Positions 8,526 to 16,380 of a stretch of DNA of 39,012 bases are shown in pieces; positions within the stretch are counted from its first letter, which is position 1, and the number at the start of each line of letters is the position of its first letter. The translations under genes and the position numbers were made by a program. Source of the stretch: an uncultured Alkalilimnicola sp. (lineage in GTDB: Bacteria > Pseudomonadota > Gammaproteobacteria > Nitrococcales > AK92); contig CALGAN010000041.1 of the NCBI GenBank assembly GCA_937951875.1, positions 1 to 39,012 on the forward strand, written 5' to 3'. The notes below the pieces were generated by a model that made no database searches, had not been told where the DNA came from, and saw only the letters and a program-made list of their open reading frames with translations.

Positions 8526-10517
8526 TCAGCGCGACGACGCCGGCAAGGGCATGCCGCGTAGGCCGACGGTGAACTCCACCCCCTCCCCGTGCGGCAGATC
8601 GGCCGCCCGGGCATAGCCGCGATGCAGCTCGGCGATAAGCCGCACGATGTATAGCCCCAGCCCCAGGTGGGGCTGCTGATCACGCTCGGCGCGCACCGAT
8701 ACCAGCGAATCGAACAGCCGCTCGCGCATCTGCGCCGGCAGCGGCGGCCCTTGGTTGGCCATGGCCAGCTCCAGCGCGTCGCCGCGCCGCCGCAGCCGCA
8801 GGCGGATCCAGCCGCCGGCCGGCGTGAAGCCGATGGCGTTGTCGATAAGCTTGTCCAGCAGCTGCACGATCAGATCCGGCGAACCGTACAGCCGATAAAC
8901 GGCCGGCTCGACGTCCAGACTCAGCGCGCGCCCGGCCGCCAGCTCCCGATACGGCTCCAGCAACGCCTCGACCAATTCGCGCAGATCCAGCCACTCGCCT
9001 TCCTCGCGCTCGATGGCGCGCTCCAGCCGGTCCGCCTCGCTCATGGCGCGCAGCAGGCGGCTCAGGCGCTCGGCGCCCTGACGGGCGCGCTCCAGGTACG
9101 GTGCGGCCTCCGTCGGCAGCGGCGTCTGGCCGAGATTGTCCAGCGACGAGCTGACCACCGCCAGCGGCGTGCGCAGCTCGTGCGAGAGCTTGGCCGCCAA
9201 CGTGCGCAGATAGTCGGTATAGCCGCGCAGCGTAGCCAGGGTTCCCTCGAAGGCGCGGGCCAGATCGCCCAGCTCGTCGGCGTCGCGGCGCAGCGGGAAC
9301 TCGCCGCCATCACCCTCGGGCGCGACCGCCGCCGCGGCGGCGTCCCGCAGCCGGCGAATGCGCAGCGACAGCCGCGAGGCGAACAGCAGCAGCACCGCCA
9401 GCGCCCCCGCGAAGGCCAGGCTGGTGCCGCCCAGCAGCCGCAACGCCGCTTGGTGGGTGAGCAGCTGCAGCGCATCGCTGGCCTGCTCGGCGACGACCGC
9501 GCCCACCACCTTGCCGTCCACCCGCACCGGCACCGCGGCGGTCGCCACCACCGTCGCTTCCGCTGGCTGCCAGCGGCTGGCGGCCATACCGGCGAGCGCG
9601 GTCCTGACCTCGACGCCGTCCAGCCGCAAGTCCTCGGCCGTGCGACGGTAAGGCTCGTCCAGCGGCGGCGCCACCAGTAGGCGATAGCTCAGATCGTGCA
9701 GCCAGCGGCTCTCGCTCGGCCGCTCGGCCGCCAGCGTGCCGCTGCGCCCCAGCACCCAGCCTTCGGCGTCCACCAGCCAGAGCCGGCCGTCGGCCGGCGC
9801 CAGCCCTTCGAGCAGCGCCGTCTGCTGCGGGCGCACCAGCGGCAGCGCCACCGCCGGTATCACGCCCCCGGTGCCGGCCTGGCGCGATTGTGCCGGGTCG
9901 GGGCGCGCGTCCACCACCGTCAGCCCCAGGGTCTGCCAGTCGGTGGTCTTGGGAATGCGCAGCTCCAGGAGGTAGCCGTTGGGGCCCTCCTGCCACTCGC
10001 CCTGGATCGCCGGCGCCGCCAGTCCGCCCAGCGGCTCGGCCCGCACCCAGCCCGGCGCTTCGGTGCCGATCAGGTACAGCTGCTCGCTGGCGCCATCGCC
10101 CAGGCTGAGCAGCACGTGATCGCCGCGCTCCGCCGGCGCCCCCTCGCCGCGGGCATAGACGATGCCGAAATCCTGCACCCGCAGCAGCAGATAGAGCGCG
10201 GCGTCGTCCTCCGCCAGGGCCAGCTCGGCCCAGTCCGCCAGCCTGTGCGCGAACGGCAGCCACGGCTCCCAGTCGTCGGCGTAGCCATCGATCAGCGGCG
10301 GATGCGCGGCGGCGCGCAGGTACAAACCGCCGTCGCGCCACGGCTGGAGCCGGTAGTGCTGTTCGAGGACCCGGGCGACCACCGTGGCGGTGGCCTCCAG
10401 TGCCCGTCCCTGGCCTTCGCGCAGAAAGCCCTCGGTTTCGCGCAGATAGCGCCAGGCGCTCCAGGGCAGCACCAGGATGACCAGCGCGACCAGGATCAGC
10501 TTGCCGCGCAGGCGCAT
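8526..10517 (-). CDS. pdsS: Dedicated-sortase-system sensor histidine kinase (PdsS)
   Basis: A 663-aa membrane histidine kinase. Helix 1 is at residues 5-25, followed by a large periplasmic sensor region of about 330 residues. Helix 2 (LAFAGALAVLLLFASRL) lies near 370 and a HAMP-like linker follows. The phospho-acceptor box is SHELRTPL, the N box DKLIDNAIGFTPAGG and the G2 box HLGLGLYIVRLI. The long N-terminal region and pairing with this particular regulator match the proteobacterial dedicated sortase kinase family (as in TIGR03785). The gene starts 1 bp after pdsR ends, so the two are co-translated. The assignment rests on remembered family features plus neighbours pdsR and pdsO. Confidence 0.82.
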   Translation of the reverse strand: MRLRGKLILVALVILVLPWSAWRYLRETEGFLREGQGRALEATATVVARVLEQHYRLQPWRDGGLYLRAAAHPPLIDGYADDWEPWLPFAHRLADWAELALAEDDAALYLLLRVQDFGIVYARGEGAPAERGDHVLLSLGDGASEQLYLIGTEAPGWVRAEPLGGLAAPAIQGEWQEGPNGYLLELRIPKTTDWQTLGLTVVDARPDPAQSRQAGTGGVIPAVALPLVRPQQTALLEGLAPADGRLWLVDAEGWVLGRSGTLAAERPSESRWLHDLSYRLLVAPPLDEPYRRTAEDLRLDGVEVRTALAGMAASRWQPAEATVVATAAVPVRVDGKVVGAVVAEQASDALQLLTHQAALRLLGGTSLAFAGALAVLLLFASRLSLRIRRLRDAAAAAVAPEGDGGEFPLRRDADELGDLARAFEGTLATLRGYTDYLRTLAAKLSHELRTPLAVVSSSLDNLGQTPLPTEAAPYLERARQGAERLSRLLRAMSEADRLERAIEREEGEWLDLRELVEALLEPYRELAAGRALSLDVEPAVYRLYGSPDLIVQLLDKLIDNAIGFTPAGGWIRLRLRRRGDALELAMANQGPPLPAQMRERLFDSLVSVRAERDQQPHLGLGLYIVRLIAELHRGYARAADLPHGEGVEFTVGLRGMPLPASSR

Positions 10518-10518
10518 G

Positions 10519-11211
10519 TCAGTCCGGCCGCCAGCGGTAGCCGAGCCCGTAAACGGTATCGATCCGATCGAACTGCGGATCCAGCGCCAGGAATTTCTTG
10601 CGGATGCGCTTGATGTGCGAGGTGATGGTCGGCCCGTCCACCACCACCTGCGCCTCGTCCATGAGCTGGTCGCGGCTCTTGACGTGCCCGGGATAGCGGG
10701 CCAGGGCCCGCACCAGCCAGAACTCGGTCACGGTCAGGGGCACCACTTGCCCGCGCCAGCGCACGATCAGCCGCTCGGTCTCCACTTCCAGCGCGCCGTG
10801 GCGCAGCACGGTTTCCTGCGCCGGCGGCGCCAGCAACGCGTCGAGCCGGCGGAACAGGGTGGCGATGCGCGCCTGCAGGTGCGGCAGGCTCACGTCCTTG
10901 CTGAGATAGTCATCGGCGCCCAGCCGCAGGCCGGAGATCACGTCCAGGTCGCTGTCGCGGGCGGTGAGGAAGATGATGGGCAGGGTGGCCGATCTGGCCC
11001 GCAGCTCGCGGCAGAGATCGAAGCCGCCCTCCGGCTCATCGCCGAGACCGACGTCGATGATCACCAGATCCGGCAACCGGCGGCCGAACGCCTCGAGCGC
11101 CTCGCGGCGCGAACCGTAACCGCGCACCTGGTAGCCGTAGCGGGTCAGGGCCTCGATATAGTTGTCGCGGATGGCGCGCTCGTCCTCGACGATGGCGATC
11201 TGTCTGGCCAT
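10519..11211 (-). CDS. pdsR: Dedicated-sortase-system response regulator (PdsR)
   Basis: A 230-aa OmpR-type regulator: receiver (1-120; phospho-acceptor in LVIIDVGLGDEPEGGFDLC) and C-terminal winged helix (about 140-230, with WLVRALARYPGHVKSRDQL and DTVYGLGYRW). The receiver stretches DVGLGDEPEGGFDLCRELR and GLRLGADDYLSKDVSLPHL closely match the PdsR family (TIGR03787) as I recall it. The start is placed at MARQIAIVEDE (11211) after a GGGAGAGGA site; an upstream in-frame start adds 15 unrelated residues. It probably responds to PdsS and controls pdsO and unlinked pds genes. Confidence 0.87.
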   Translation of the reverse strand: MARQIAIVEDERAIRDNYIEALTRYGYQVRGYGSRREALEAFGRRLPDLVIIDVGLGDEPEGGFDLCRELRARSATLPIIFLTARDSDLDVISGLRLGADDYLSKDVSLPHLQARIATLFRRLDALLAPPAQETVLRHGALEVETERLIVRWRGQVVPLTVTEFWLVRALARYPGHVKSRDQLMDEAQVVVDGPTITSHIKRIRKKFLALDPQFDRIDTVYGLGYRWRPD

Positions 11212-11271
11212 TGGTCCTCTCCCGGCGAAAGACTCTGCCACAGCGACCGGCGCCATGCCATCGCCGCGCCG

Positions 11272-11433
11272 TCAGGATCGGCGGCTTTTGGCGATGCCGA
11301 TCAGCCCCAGGCCGAGCGCGAAGGTCACCACCACGCCGATCCAGTGCGGACTCACGCCCAGCAGGTAGGCGGCGTAGGCCAGCGACGCCACCACCAGCGC
11401 CACGCCGAGCGCGTGCAGAAACAACGACCCCAT
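11272..11433 (-). CDS. Small two-helix membrane protein
   Basis: A 53-aa ORF starting at ATG 11433 behind a very strong GGGGGAGGA site. It has two hydrophobic helices, about residues 4-25 and 32-47, linked by GVSPHW, and a basic C-terminus (AKSRRS). It lies 60 bp upstream of pdsR on the same strand, so it is probably the first gene of the pdsRS transcript. I do not recognise the family. Possible roles include modulating the kinase in the membrane; that is conjecture. Confidence 0.65.
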   Translation of the reverse strand: MGSLFLHALGVALVVASLAYAAYLLGVSPHWIGVVVTFALGLGLIGIAKSRRS

Positions 11434-11555
11434 GATGCGTCCTCCCCCGGCCGGCGCGGCGAGAGCGCCGGCCGCGCCGCCATGATTTGGCCACAATTGA
11501 TCCCGACCTTGCCCGAGACCGTCCCCGGCGCTGCCCCGCGGCGGCGCTGAAATGA

Positions 11556-11600
11556 CTCCTGTCGAGCCAATCAACGCATTCTCGCAGCAACCGACAGGAG
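11556..11600 (+). promoter_or_regulatory. Hairpin covering the pdsO ribosome binding site
   Basis: CTCCTGTCG (11556-11564) is the exact complement of CGACAGGAG (11592-11600). The 3' arm includes the AGGAG Shine-Dalgarno sequence, 7 nt before the pdsO ATG. The loop is 27 nt. If the transcript starts upstream, the stem would mask the ribosome site. Confidence 0.55.
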
Positions 11601-11607
11601 AACGACC

Positions 11608-12345
11608 ATGTTCAAGCAAACCATCGCCACCGCCTTGATCGTCAGCACTGTCGGCCTGAACGTCGCCCAGGCCGCAGGCCCCGAGCTCGATCACAGCGAA
11701 GGCGCGATCGGCTTCCTCTCCGGCGCCGCCGCCGGCGCTCTGCTCGGCGGGCCGTTCGGCCTGGTCGCCGGCGCCGCCGCCGGTGCCCTGCTCGCCGAAG
11801 GATACGCCGAACGGCGCGAGCTGACCGCGCAGCTGACCGAATACCAGGTACAGGTGAAGACGCTGGACAGCGAGCTGACCGCGGCCCGGGACGAGAACGC
11901 CGCCCTGGCGCGCGAGCGCGAGCGTCTCAGCCGCCAGCTGGCGCGGCTGGGCCAGCGGGCGGCGCTGGAGACCCGGCTGGCCATGGACGTGCTGTTCCGC
12001 ACCAACTCGCCGTCCCTGACCGAGGACGCCCGCGCGCAGATCGCCCAGCTGGGCGAGACGCTGCGGGAGTTCCCGAACGTGCGGGTCCGCCTGGAAGGGC
12101 ATGCCGACCGCCGCGGCGCGGCCGAGGATAACCTCAAGCTGGCGGCGGCGCGCGCCGAAACCATCCGCCGGATTCTGATCGACGCCGGCGTGGCGGCCGA
12201 TCGCATCGAGACCGTCGCGCTGGGCGCGGAGCGGGCCCGCGCCGACCGTAACGATCCGGACGGTCTGGCGCTGGACCGGCGAGTGTCGATCCAGCTGTGG
12301 CCGCAGTCGGAGCTCGACGACAAGGCGCTGAGCGGCAGGATGTAG
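11608..12345 (+). CDS. pdsO: Sortase-associated OmpA-like protein (PdsO)
   Basis: A 245-aa exported protein. The signal peptide (MFKQTIATALIVSTVGLNVAQAA) is followed by a glycine-zipper segment at about 31-67 (GAAAGALLGGPFGLVAGAAAG), which may insert in a membrane. A charged coiled coil follows (about 70-118), then an OmpA-type peptidoglycan-binding domain (about 120-235). The binding Asp lies in EGHADRRG and the Arg in LDRRVSIQL. Zipper, coiled coil and OmpA domain in this order fit PdsO, the conserved partner of dedicated sortase systems. It is divergent from the pdsRS unit. The ATG follows AGGAG, which is part of a hairpin. It probably tethers the envelope to peptidoglycan. Confidence 0.82.
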   Translation: MFKQTIATALIVSTVGLNVAQAAGPELDHSEGAIGFLSGAAAGALLGGPFGLVAGAAAGALLAEGYAERRELTAQLTEYQVQVKTLDSELTAARDENAALARERERLSRQLARLGQRAALETRLAMDVLFRTNSPSLTEDARAQIAQLGETLREFPNVRVRLEGHADRRGAAEDNLKLAAARAETIRRILIDAGVAADRIETVALGAERARADRNDPDGLALDRRVSIQLWPQSELDDKALSGRM

Positions 12346-12400
12346 CGCTTCCGGCCCGGACCGCGCCTTTCGGTCCCCGCCCTCCCCTGGCCGGAATTTC

Positions 12401-12423
12401 GGCCGGGCCGCGACGGCCCGGCC
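12401..12423. terminator. Hairpin between convergent pdsO and CorC-like genes
   Basis: A perfect 10-bp inverted repeat (GGCCGGGCCG / CGGCCCGGCC) with a 3-nt loop lies in the gap between convergent stop codons. It is followed by only a weak pyrimidine stretch on the plus strand. It could terminate in both directions. Confidence 0.5.
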
Positions 12424-12445
12424 GCCTTCTCTGGCGGAGTTGCCG

Positions 12446-13750
12446 TCAGTCCTCGGTCGTCGGCGCCGGCAGCGGCGCCGCCAGCAGCTTGTCGATGCGG
12501 TGCCCGTCCATGTCCACCACCTCGAAGCGCCAGCCGTTCCAGTCGATGTACTCGCCGGTCTGCGGCACGCGATCGAAGCGGGTCAGCACCCAGCCCGCCA
12601 GGGTGTGGTAGTCGTCGCTGGCGCGCAGGCCGGGCAGCTTCAGCAGTTCGGCGACTTCGTCCACCGCCATGCCGCCGTCCAGCAGCCAGGAGCCGTCCGA
12701 CCGCCGCACCGCCCGCCGCTCGGGCAGTTCGCCGTGCTCGGCGAGACCGCCGACGATGACCTTGAGCACGTCGGCGGGGGTGACGATCCCCATCACGCTG
12801 CCGTACTCGTCCACCACCAGCGCCATGTGCACCGGCGCGCGCTTGAGCAGGTCCAGCACCCGCAGCGCGCTCATGGTCTCGGGAACGGCGGGCGCCTCGC
12901 GCAGCGAGGCGCGCAGATCCAGCGGCAGCCCTTGCAGGCCGCGGTCGAGCAGGTCCTTGGCCTGCACCACGCCCAGGACCTCGTCGATGCTGCCATCGCA
13001 CACCAGCAGCCGCGAGTAGCTGCTGCGGCGCAGCCGCCGGCTGCACTCGGCCGGATCGGCATTGATGTCGAGCCATTCGATGTCCGGACGCGGCGTCATG
13101 ATGCCCGCCACCGGCCGATCAGCCAGGCGCATCACCCCGGTGATCAGCTCCTGCTCGACCTCTTCCACCACGCCGGCCTGGGTGGCCTCGCGCAGCATGG
13201 TGCGGATCTCCTCGTCGGTGATCGGCATCCGGGCGCCGCCGGCGGCGCCGAACAGGCGCAGCCCCGCGCGCGTGGAGAAATCGAGCAAGCTCACCAGCGG
13301 CGACGCGCCCTTGGTGAGCAGCCCCATCGGGTAGGCGGCCCAGCAGGCGATGCGCTCGGCGTTGCGCAGCGCCAACTGCTTGGGGACCAACTCGCCCACC
13401 ACGAGCGAGACGTAGGTGATGGCGCCGACCACCAGCGCCAGGCCGATCTGGCCGCTCCACGGCGCCAGCGCGGGCCACTGCGCCAGCCAACGCGCCAGCG
13501 GCTCGGCCAGGCGGGCGCCGCCGAAGGCGCCGGCGAGAATGCCGATCAGAGTGATGCCGATCTGCACCGTCGATAGGAAACGCCCGGGCTCATCGGCCAG
13601 CGCCAGCGCGGCGCGGGCGCCGCGCCGGCCCTGCTCGGCCATGGCCTGCAGCCGCGCCCGGCGCACCGAGACCACCGCCAGCTCCGACATGGCGAAGAAG
13701 CCGTTGAGGAGGATCAGCAGCAGGATGATCAGGACTTCCACCACAACCAT
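12446..13750 (-). CDS. CNNM/CBS-domain membrane protein (CorC/TlyC hemolysin-like family)
   Basis: A 434-aa protein from the ATG at 13750; an in-frame TTG six codons upstream is possible. The CNNM/DUF21 membrane domain occupies about 1-190 (opening MVVVEVLIILLLILLNGFFAM). A CBS pair spans about 210-340, with AGIMTPRPDIEWLD and a second CBS containing DEYGSVMGIVTPAD. A C-terminal CorC_HlyC domain follows (about 355-430; WLLDGGMAVDEVAEL). Members are linked to magnesium or cobalt efflux and ion homeostasis; the hemolysin name is historical. The gene stands alone between a hairpin and the carboxylesterase remnant. Confidence 0.9.
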   Translation of the reverse strand: MVVVEVLIILLLILLNGFFAMSELAVVSVRRARLQAMAEQGRRGARAALALADEPGRFLSTVQIGITLIGILAGAFGGARLAEPLARWLAQWPALAPWSGQIGLALVVGAITYVSLVVGELVPKQLALRNAERIACWAAYPMGLLTKGASPLVSLLDFSTRAGLRLFGAAGGARMPITDEEIRTMLREATQAGVVEEVEQELITGVMRLADRPVAGIMTPRPDIEWLDINADPAECSRRLRRSSYSRLLVCDGSIDEVLGVVQAKDLLDRGLQGLPLDLRASLREAPAVPETMSALRVLDLLKRAPVHMALVVDEYGSVMGIVTPADVLKVIVGGLAEHGELPERRAVRRSDGSWLLDGGMAVDEVAELLKLPGLRASDDYHTLAGWVLTRFDRVPQTGEYIDWNGWRFEVVDMDGHRIDKLLAAPLPAPTTED

Positions 13751-13909
13751 GGGCGTCGCCTTGGTCAATCGCCTCGGTCCAGGGATGATGCCATGCGCGG
13801 GCTGGAAGCTGGCCCATGGGGATGGGCGCGCACCGGCGCAACGGGAAGAATCTGGCGGCGATTCGCCTTAATGCAGCCCCGCGACGGATCGATTCGTCAA
13901 CGGCGAAGT

Positions 13910-14287
13910 CTAGGGAAGGTCGGTGTGGGGCGCCGTAGCCGCCGGCGAATAGGCGCCGACCGCTACGGCGATCACGCGAGGCCGGGCCTGCCGCCCGGCA
14001 GGTCCGGCTCCGCGAGCGGCCTGACTGAGCGCCGAACTTGCTCGGATACAGCCCTTCCAGAAGCTGCGCTGATACTCCGCCCAAGCATCGAACATCGCGC
14101 TCTTGCCCGGCTCCAAACGCATGGCCTTGCCGGTGGCGTTGAAGCACTCCCACTCCGGCAGCCCCTTGGCCTTGGGCACGCCGGTGCGCGCGACGCTGGC
14201 CCAGGTCTGCACCATCTGATCGGCCAGCGCCTGCGCCGTGGGGCTCAGGTCGGGCGCGCCGGCCCTTAGGGCCCTCTCAAGCCCCAT
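13910..14287 (-). pseudogene. Remnant of a type B carboxylesterase C-terminus
   Basis: A 125-codon frame. Residues about 12-78 read like the extreme C-terminus of type B carboxylesterases: helix with ALADQMVQTWASVARTGVP, then GLPEWECFNATGKAMRLEPG, and a final DAWAEYQRSFWK. Beyond residue 80 the composition is unlike the family and the natural stop appears lost. The 400 or more residues with the nucleophile elbow and catalytic triad are absent, because cbpM lies immediately upstream. It is therefore a decayed relic and probably not functional. The identification is from pattern memory; a small intact gene of another type is less likely. Confidence 0.6.
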
Positions 14288-14294
14288 CCCCCGA

Positions 14295-14633
14295 TTAGCC
14301 TTCGAGATCGTCGGTCCGGAATTGCCGCTCCAGCAGCCGTACCCGCTGGCGCAATTCCGCCAGCTCGTCCATCAGATCCAGCGCCAACGCCGCCCCCGCG
14401 AGATTGACCCGCAGATCCCGGGTCAGGCGCAGCGCCATCTGCGCCCGCCACAGCGCCGTTCCGGCGAAGCGCCAGTTGCCCGGTTCGCCGCCGATCGGCT
14501 CCAGCAGTCCTTCATCCACCATCTCCAGCACCGCTTCGGCGCTGATGCCGCATTGCCGGCACAGCTCGCCGAGGCTGAGGCTCATCGCCTCGTCCAGCAC
14601 CACGCCGCTGACTACGCTCACCCGCTTGGCCAT
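14295..14633 (-). CDS. cbpM: Chaperone modulator CbpM
   Basis: A 112-aa MerR-like protein that binds and inhibits the J-protein CbpA. The N-terminal part has the winged-helix pattern LSLGELCRQCGISAEAVLEMVDEGLLEP, followed by an aromatic W and R-rich helix and a leucine-rich C-terminal coiled coil (LAELRQRVRLLERQF). It starts 4 bp after the cbpA stop codon, the usual cbpA-cbpM arrangement. Confidence 0.9.
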   Translation of the reverse strand: MAKRVSVVSGVVLDEAMSLSLGELCRQCGISAEAVLEMVDEGLLEPIGGEPGNWRFAGTALWRAQMALRLTRDLRVNLAGAALALDLMDELAELRQRVRLLERQFRTDDLEG

Positions 14634-14637
14634 ACGC

Positions 14638-15561
14638 TCACACCCCCAAGCCGGCGCGAGGATTCATCGGCAGCTCCCGCGCCATGCGCTCGTAGAAAGC
14701 CTTCGCCGCCTCGGTATGCGCCGGCGGCGTGACGATCTTCAGCACCACGTACTGGTCGCCGGGCGGATCGCCGGGCAAGCCGCGGCCCTTGAGCCGCAGC
14801 TTGCGCCCGGTCTGGGAGCCGGCGGGAATCTTCAGCTCCACGCTGCCGCCCAAGGTGGGCACGGTCACGGTGTGGCCGAGCGCCGCCTCCCAAGGCGTGA
14901 TCGGCAGGTCCAGGAAAATGTCCCGCTTGTCGACATGGAAATACGGGTGCGGCTGGAAGCTGACTTCCAGATACAGATCGCCGGCCGGGCCGCCCCCCAG
15001 CCCCGGACCGCCCTGACCCGCCAGGCGGATACGCTGGCCTTCGGTGATGCCGGGCGGGATGCGCAGATTGATGGTGCGGGTGGTACGGGTGATATACCCG
15101 TCCGGCCCGACCTCGGGCATGGACAGGGTGATGCTCTGGGTGTCGCCGCGATAGGCCGCCTCCAGCGGGATGCTGATTCGCGCCACCTGATCCTCGCCGC
15201 GCAGCCGCACCCCCGCGCCGCGGCCGGCGCGACCGAACAAGGTCTCGAAGAAATCGCTGAAATCGCCGTGGCCGGTATAGCCGCCCCCGGCGAAGTCGAA
15301 CCCCCGTTCCCAGCCGGGCGGCGGCCGGAACTCCTGGCCTTCCTTCCAGTTGGCGCCGAACTGATCGTAGGCCCGGCGCTTCTCCGGATCCTTGAGCACC
15401 TCGTAGGCCTCGTTCACCTCCTTGAAGCGGGCCTCGGCATCGGGCTCCTTGCTGACGTCCGGGTGATACTTGCGGGCTAGCTTGCGGTAGGCGCGCTTGA
15501 TGTCGTCCTGGCTGGCATCGCGCGCCACGCCCAGCGTCTTGTAGTAGTCCTTGTACTGCAT
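14638..15561 (-). CDS. cbpA: Curved-DNA-binding J-domain protein CbpA
   Basis: A 307-aa DnaJ-class co-chaperone of DnaK that also binds curved DNA. The J domain is at 1-70 with the HPD motif in RKYHPDVSKE. A Gly/Phe-rich linker follows (GWERGFDFAGGGY...), then two beta-rich C-terminal substrate domains (about 110-290). There is no zinc-finger domain, which separates CbpA from DnaJ. The start at 15561 (MQYKDYYKTLGV) matches the family; the longer frame adds 36 unrelated residues. An AGGGGAA site lies upstream. It is translated with cbpM, which tunes its activity. Confidence 0.93.
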   Translation of the reverse strand: MQYKDYYKTLGVARDASQDDIKRAYRKLARKYHPDVSKEPDAEARFKEVNEAYEVLKDPEKRRAYDQFGANWKEGQEFRPPPGWERGFDFAGGGYTGHGDFSDFFETLFGRAGRGAGVRLRGEDQVARISIPLEAAYRGDTQSITLSMPEVGPDGYITRTTRTINLRIPPGITEGQRIRLAGQGGPGLGGGPAGDLYLEVSFQPHPYFHVDKRDIFLDLPITPWEAALGHTVTVPTLGGSVELKIPAGSQTGRKLRLKGRGLPGDPPGDQYVVLKIVTPPAHTEAAKAFYERMARELPMNPRAGLGV

Positions 15562-15680
15562 CGACGGCGTTCCCCTATCGCGCAAGCAAGGCTTGCTGCC
15601 CTTATGGTGCAAGGCTTCGATGGGGCGATGCTTGCCCGAGATCAAGCCGAGCCGCGCGGCGCTCGGCATCCGGCTAAGGG

Positions 15681-16184
15681 TTACAACGCCAGCGCGGCGC
15701 GCACCCGCCGGGCCACCACCTCCGGCGGCAACTCGTCGCAGTCGATCTCGACATCGGCATAGCGCCGATACAACGGCAGGCGTTCCTCGTACAGCTCGGC
15801 GAACGACTGCCCGGGGGCGATCACCATGCCGCGCGCGGTCGGGTCGCCGACCCGGCGCGAGAGCACCGGCAGCGGGCAGTTGAGGAAAGCCACCGGACCC
15901 AGCCGGCGCAGCGCCCGCATGCCGGGTTCGCTGTAGATCACCGAGCCGCCGGTGGCGATCAAGGTGCGCTTCACATCGAGCCCGAGCAGCGCCGCCTCCT
16001 CGGTGGCGCGGAAGCCGGCGAGCCCGCGCTCGGCGATAATCTCATGCAGCTTCTTGCCATTGACGCGCTCGATCAGTTCATCGGTGTCGAGGAACTCCAG
16101 CCCGAGCGCTTGAGCCAACAATCGACCGACGGTGGTCTTGCCCGCCGCCGGCATACCGATAAGCACCAGGTTTTCGTATCGCAT
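15681..16184 (-). CDS. Shikimate-kinase-like P-loop kinase
   Basis: A 167-aa P-loop kinase. Walker A is GMPAAGKT (10-17), the acidic pair D33/D35 is in LDTDELIE, Arg59 is in AGFR, and ERLPLYRRYAD (134-144) matches the conserved C-terminal motif. The shikimate-binding Gly-Gly-Gly is GGS here (79-81), and the lid reads DPTARGM instead of the usual RPLL type. This resembles a shikimate-kinase subfamily seen in Clostridia rather than proteobacterial AroK. It is not linked to aroB, so it may be a second enzyme or act on another substrate. It lies about 120 bp downstream of the cbpA start on the same strand. Confidence 0.75.
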   Translation of the reverse strand: MRYENLVLIGMPAAGKTTVGRLLAQALGLEFLDTDELIERVNGKKLHEIIAERGLAGFRATEEAALLGLDVKRTLIATGGSVIYSEPGMRALRRLGPVAFLNCPLPVLSRRVGDPTARGMVIAPGQSFAELYEERLPLYRRYADVEIDCDELPPEVVARRVRAALAL

Positions 16185-16380
16185 AGGTACGCAGGGGTGA
16201 AACCGCGCCTATCCTCGCACAACCTCCCCCACCGTGGCCAAATCGGCCGCCGCCCCCTGTTTCGCCTAACGGAACTTGGTTCCGTGATTCTTGACCGCCG
16301 CCCGACGCCCTGCCACAGTCGCACCACCAAGAGCCGCCCGCCGCCAGTCGCGGGCCATAACCTGGAGGAGCAAGACTCAT

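Noticed and set aside
11691..13076. A 461-codon minus-strand ORF opposite pdsO and inside the CorC-like gene
   Set aside because: It is the antisense of pdsO plus a wrong frame of the CorC-like gene and shows no domain signature.
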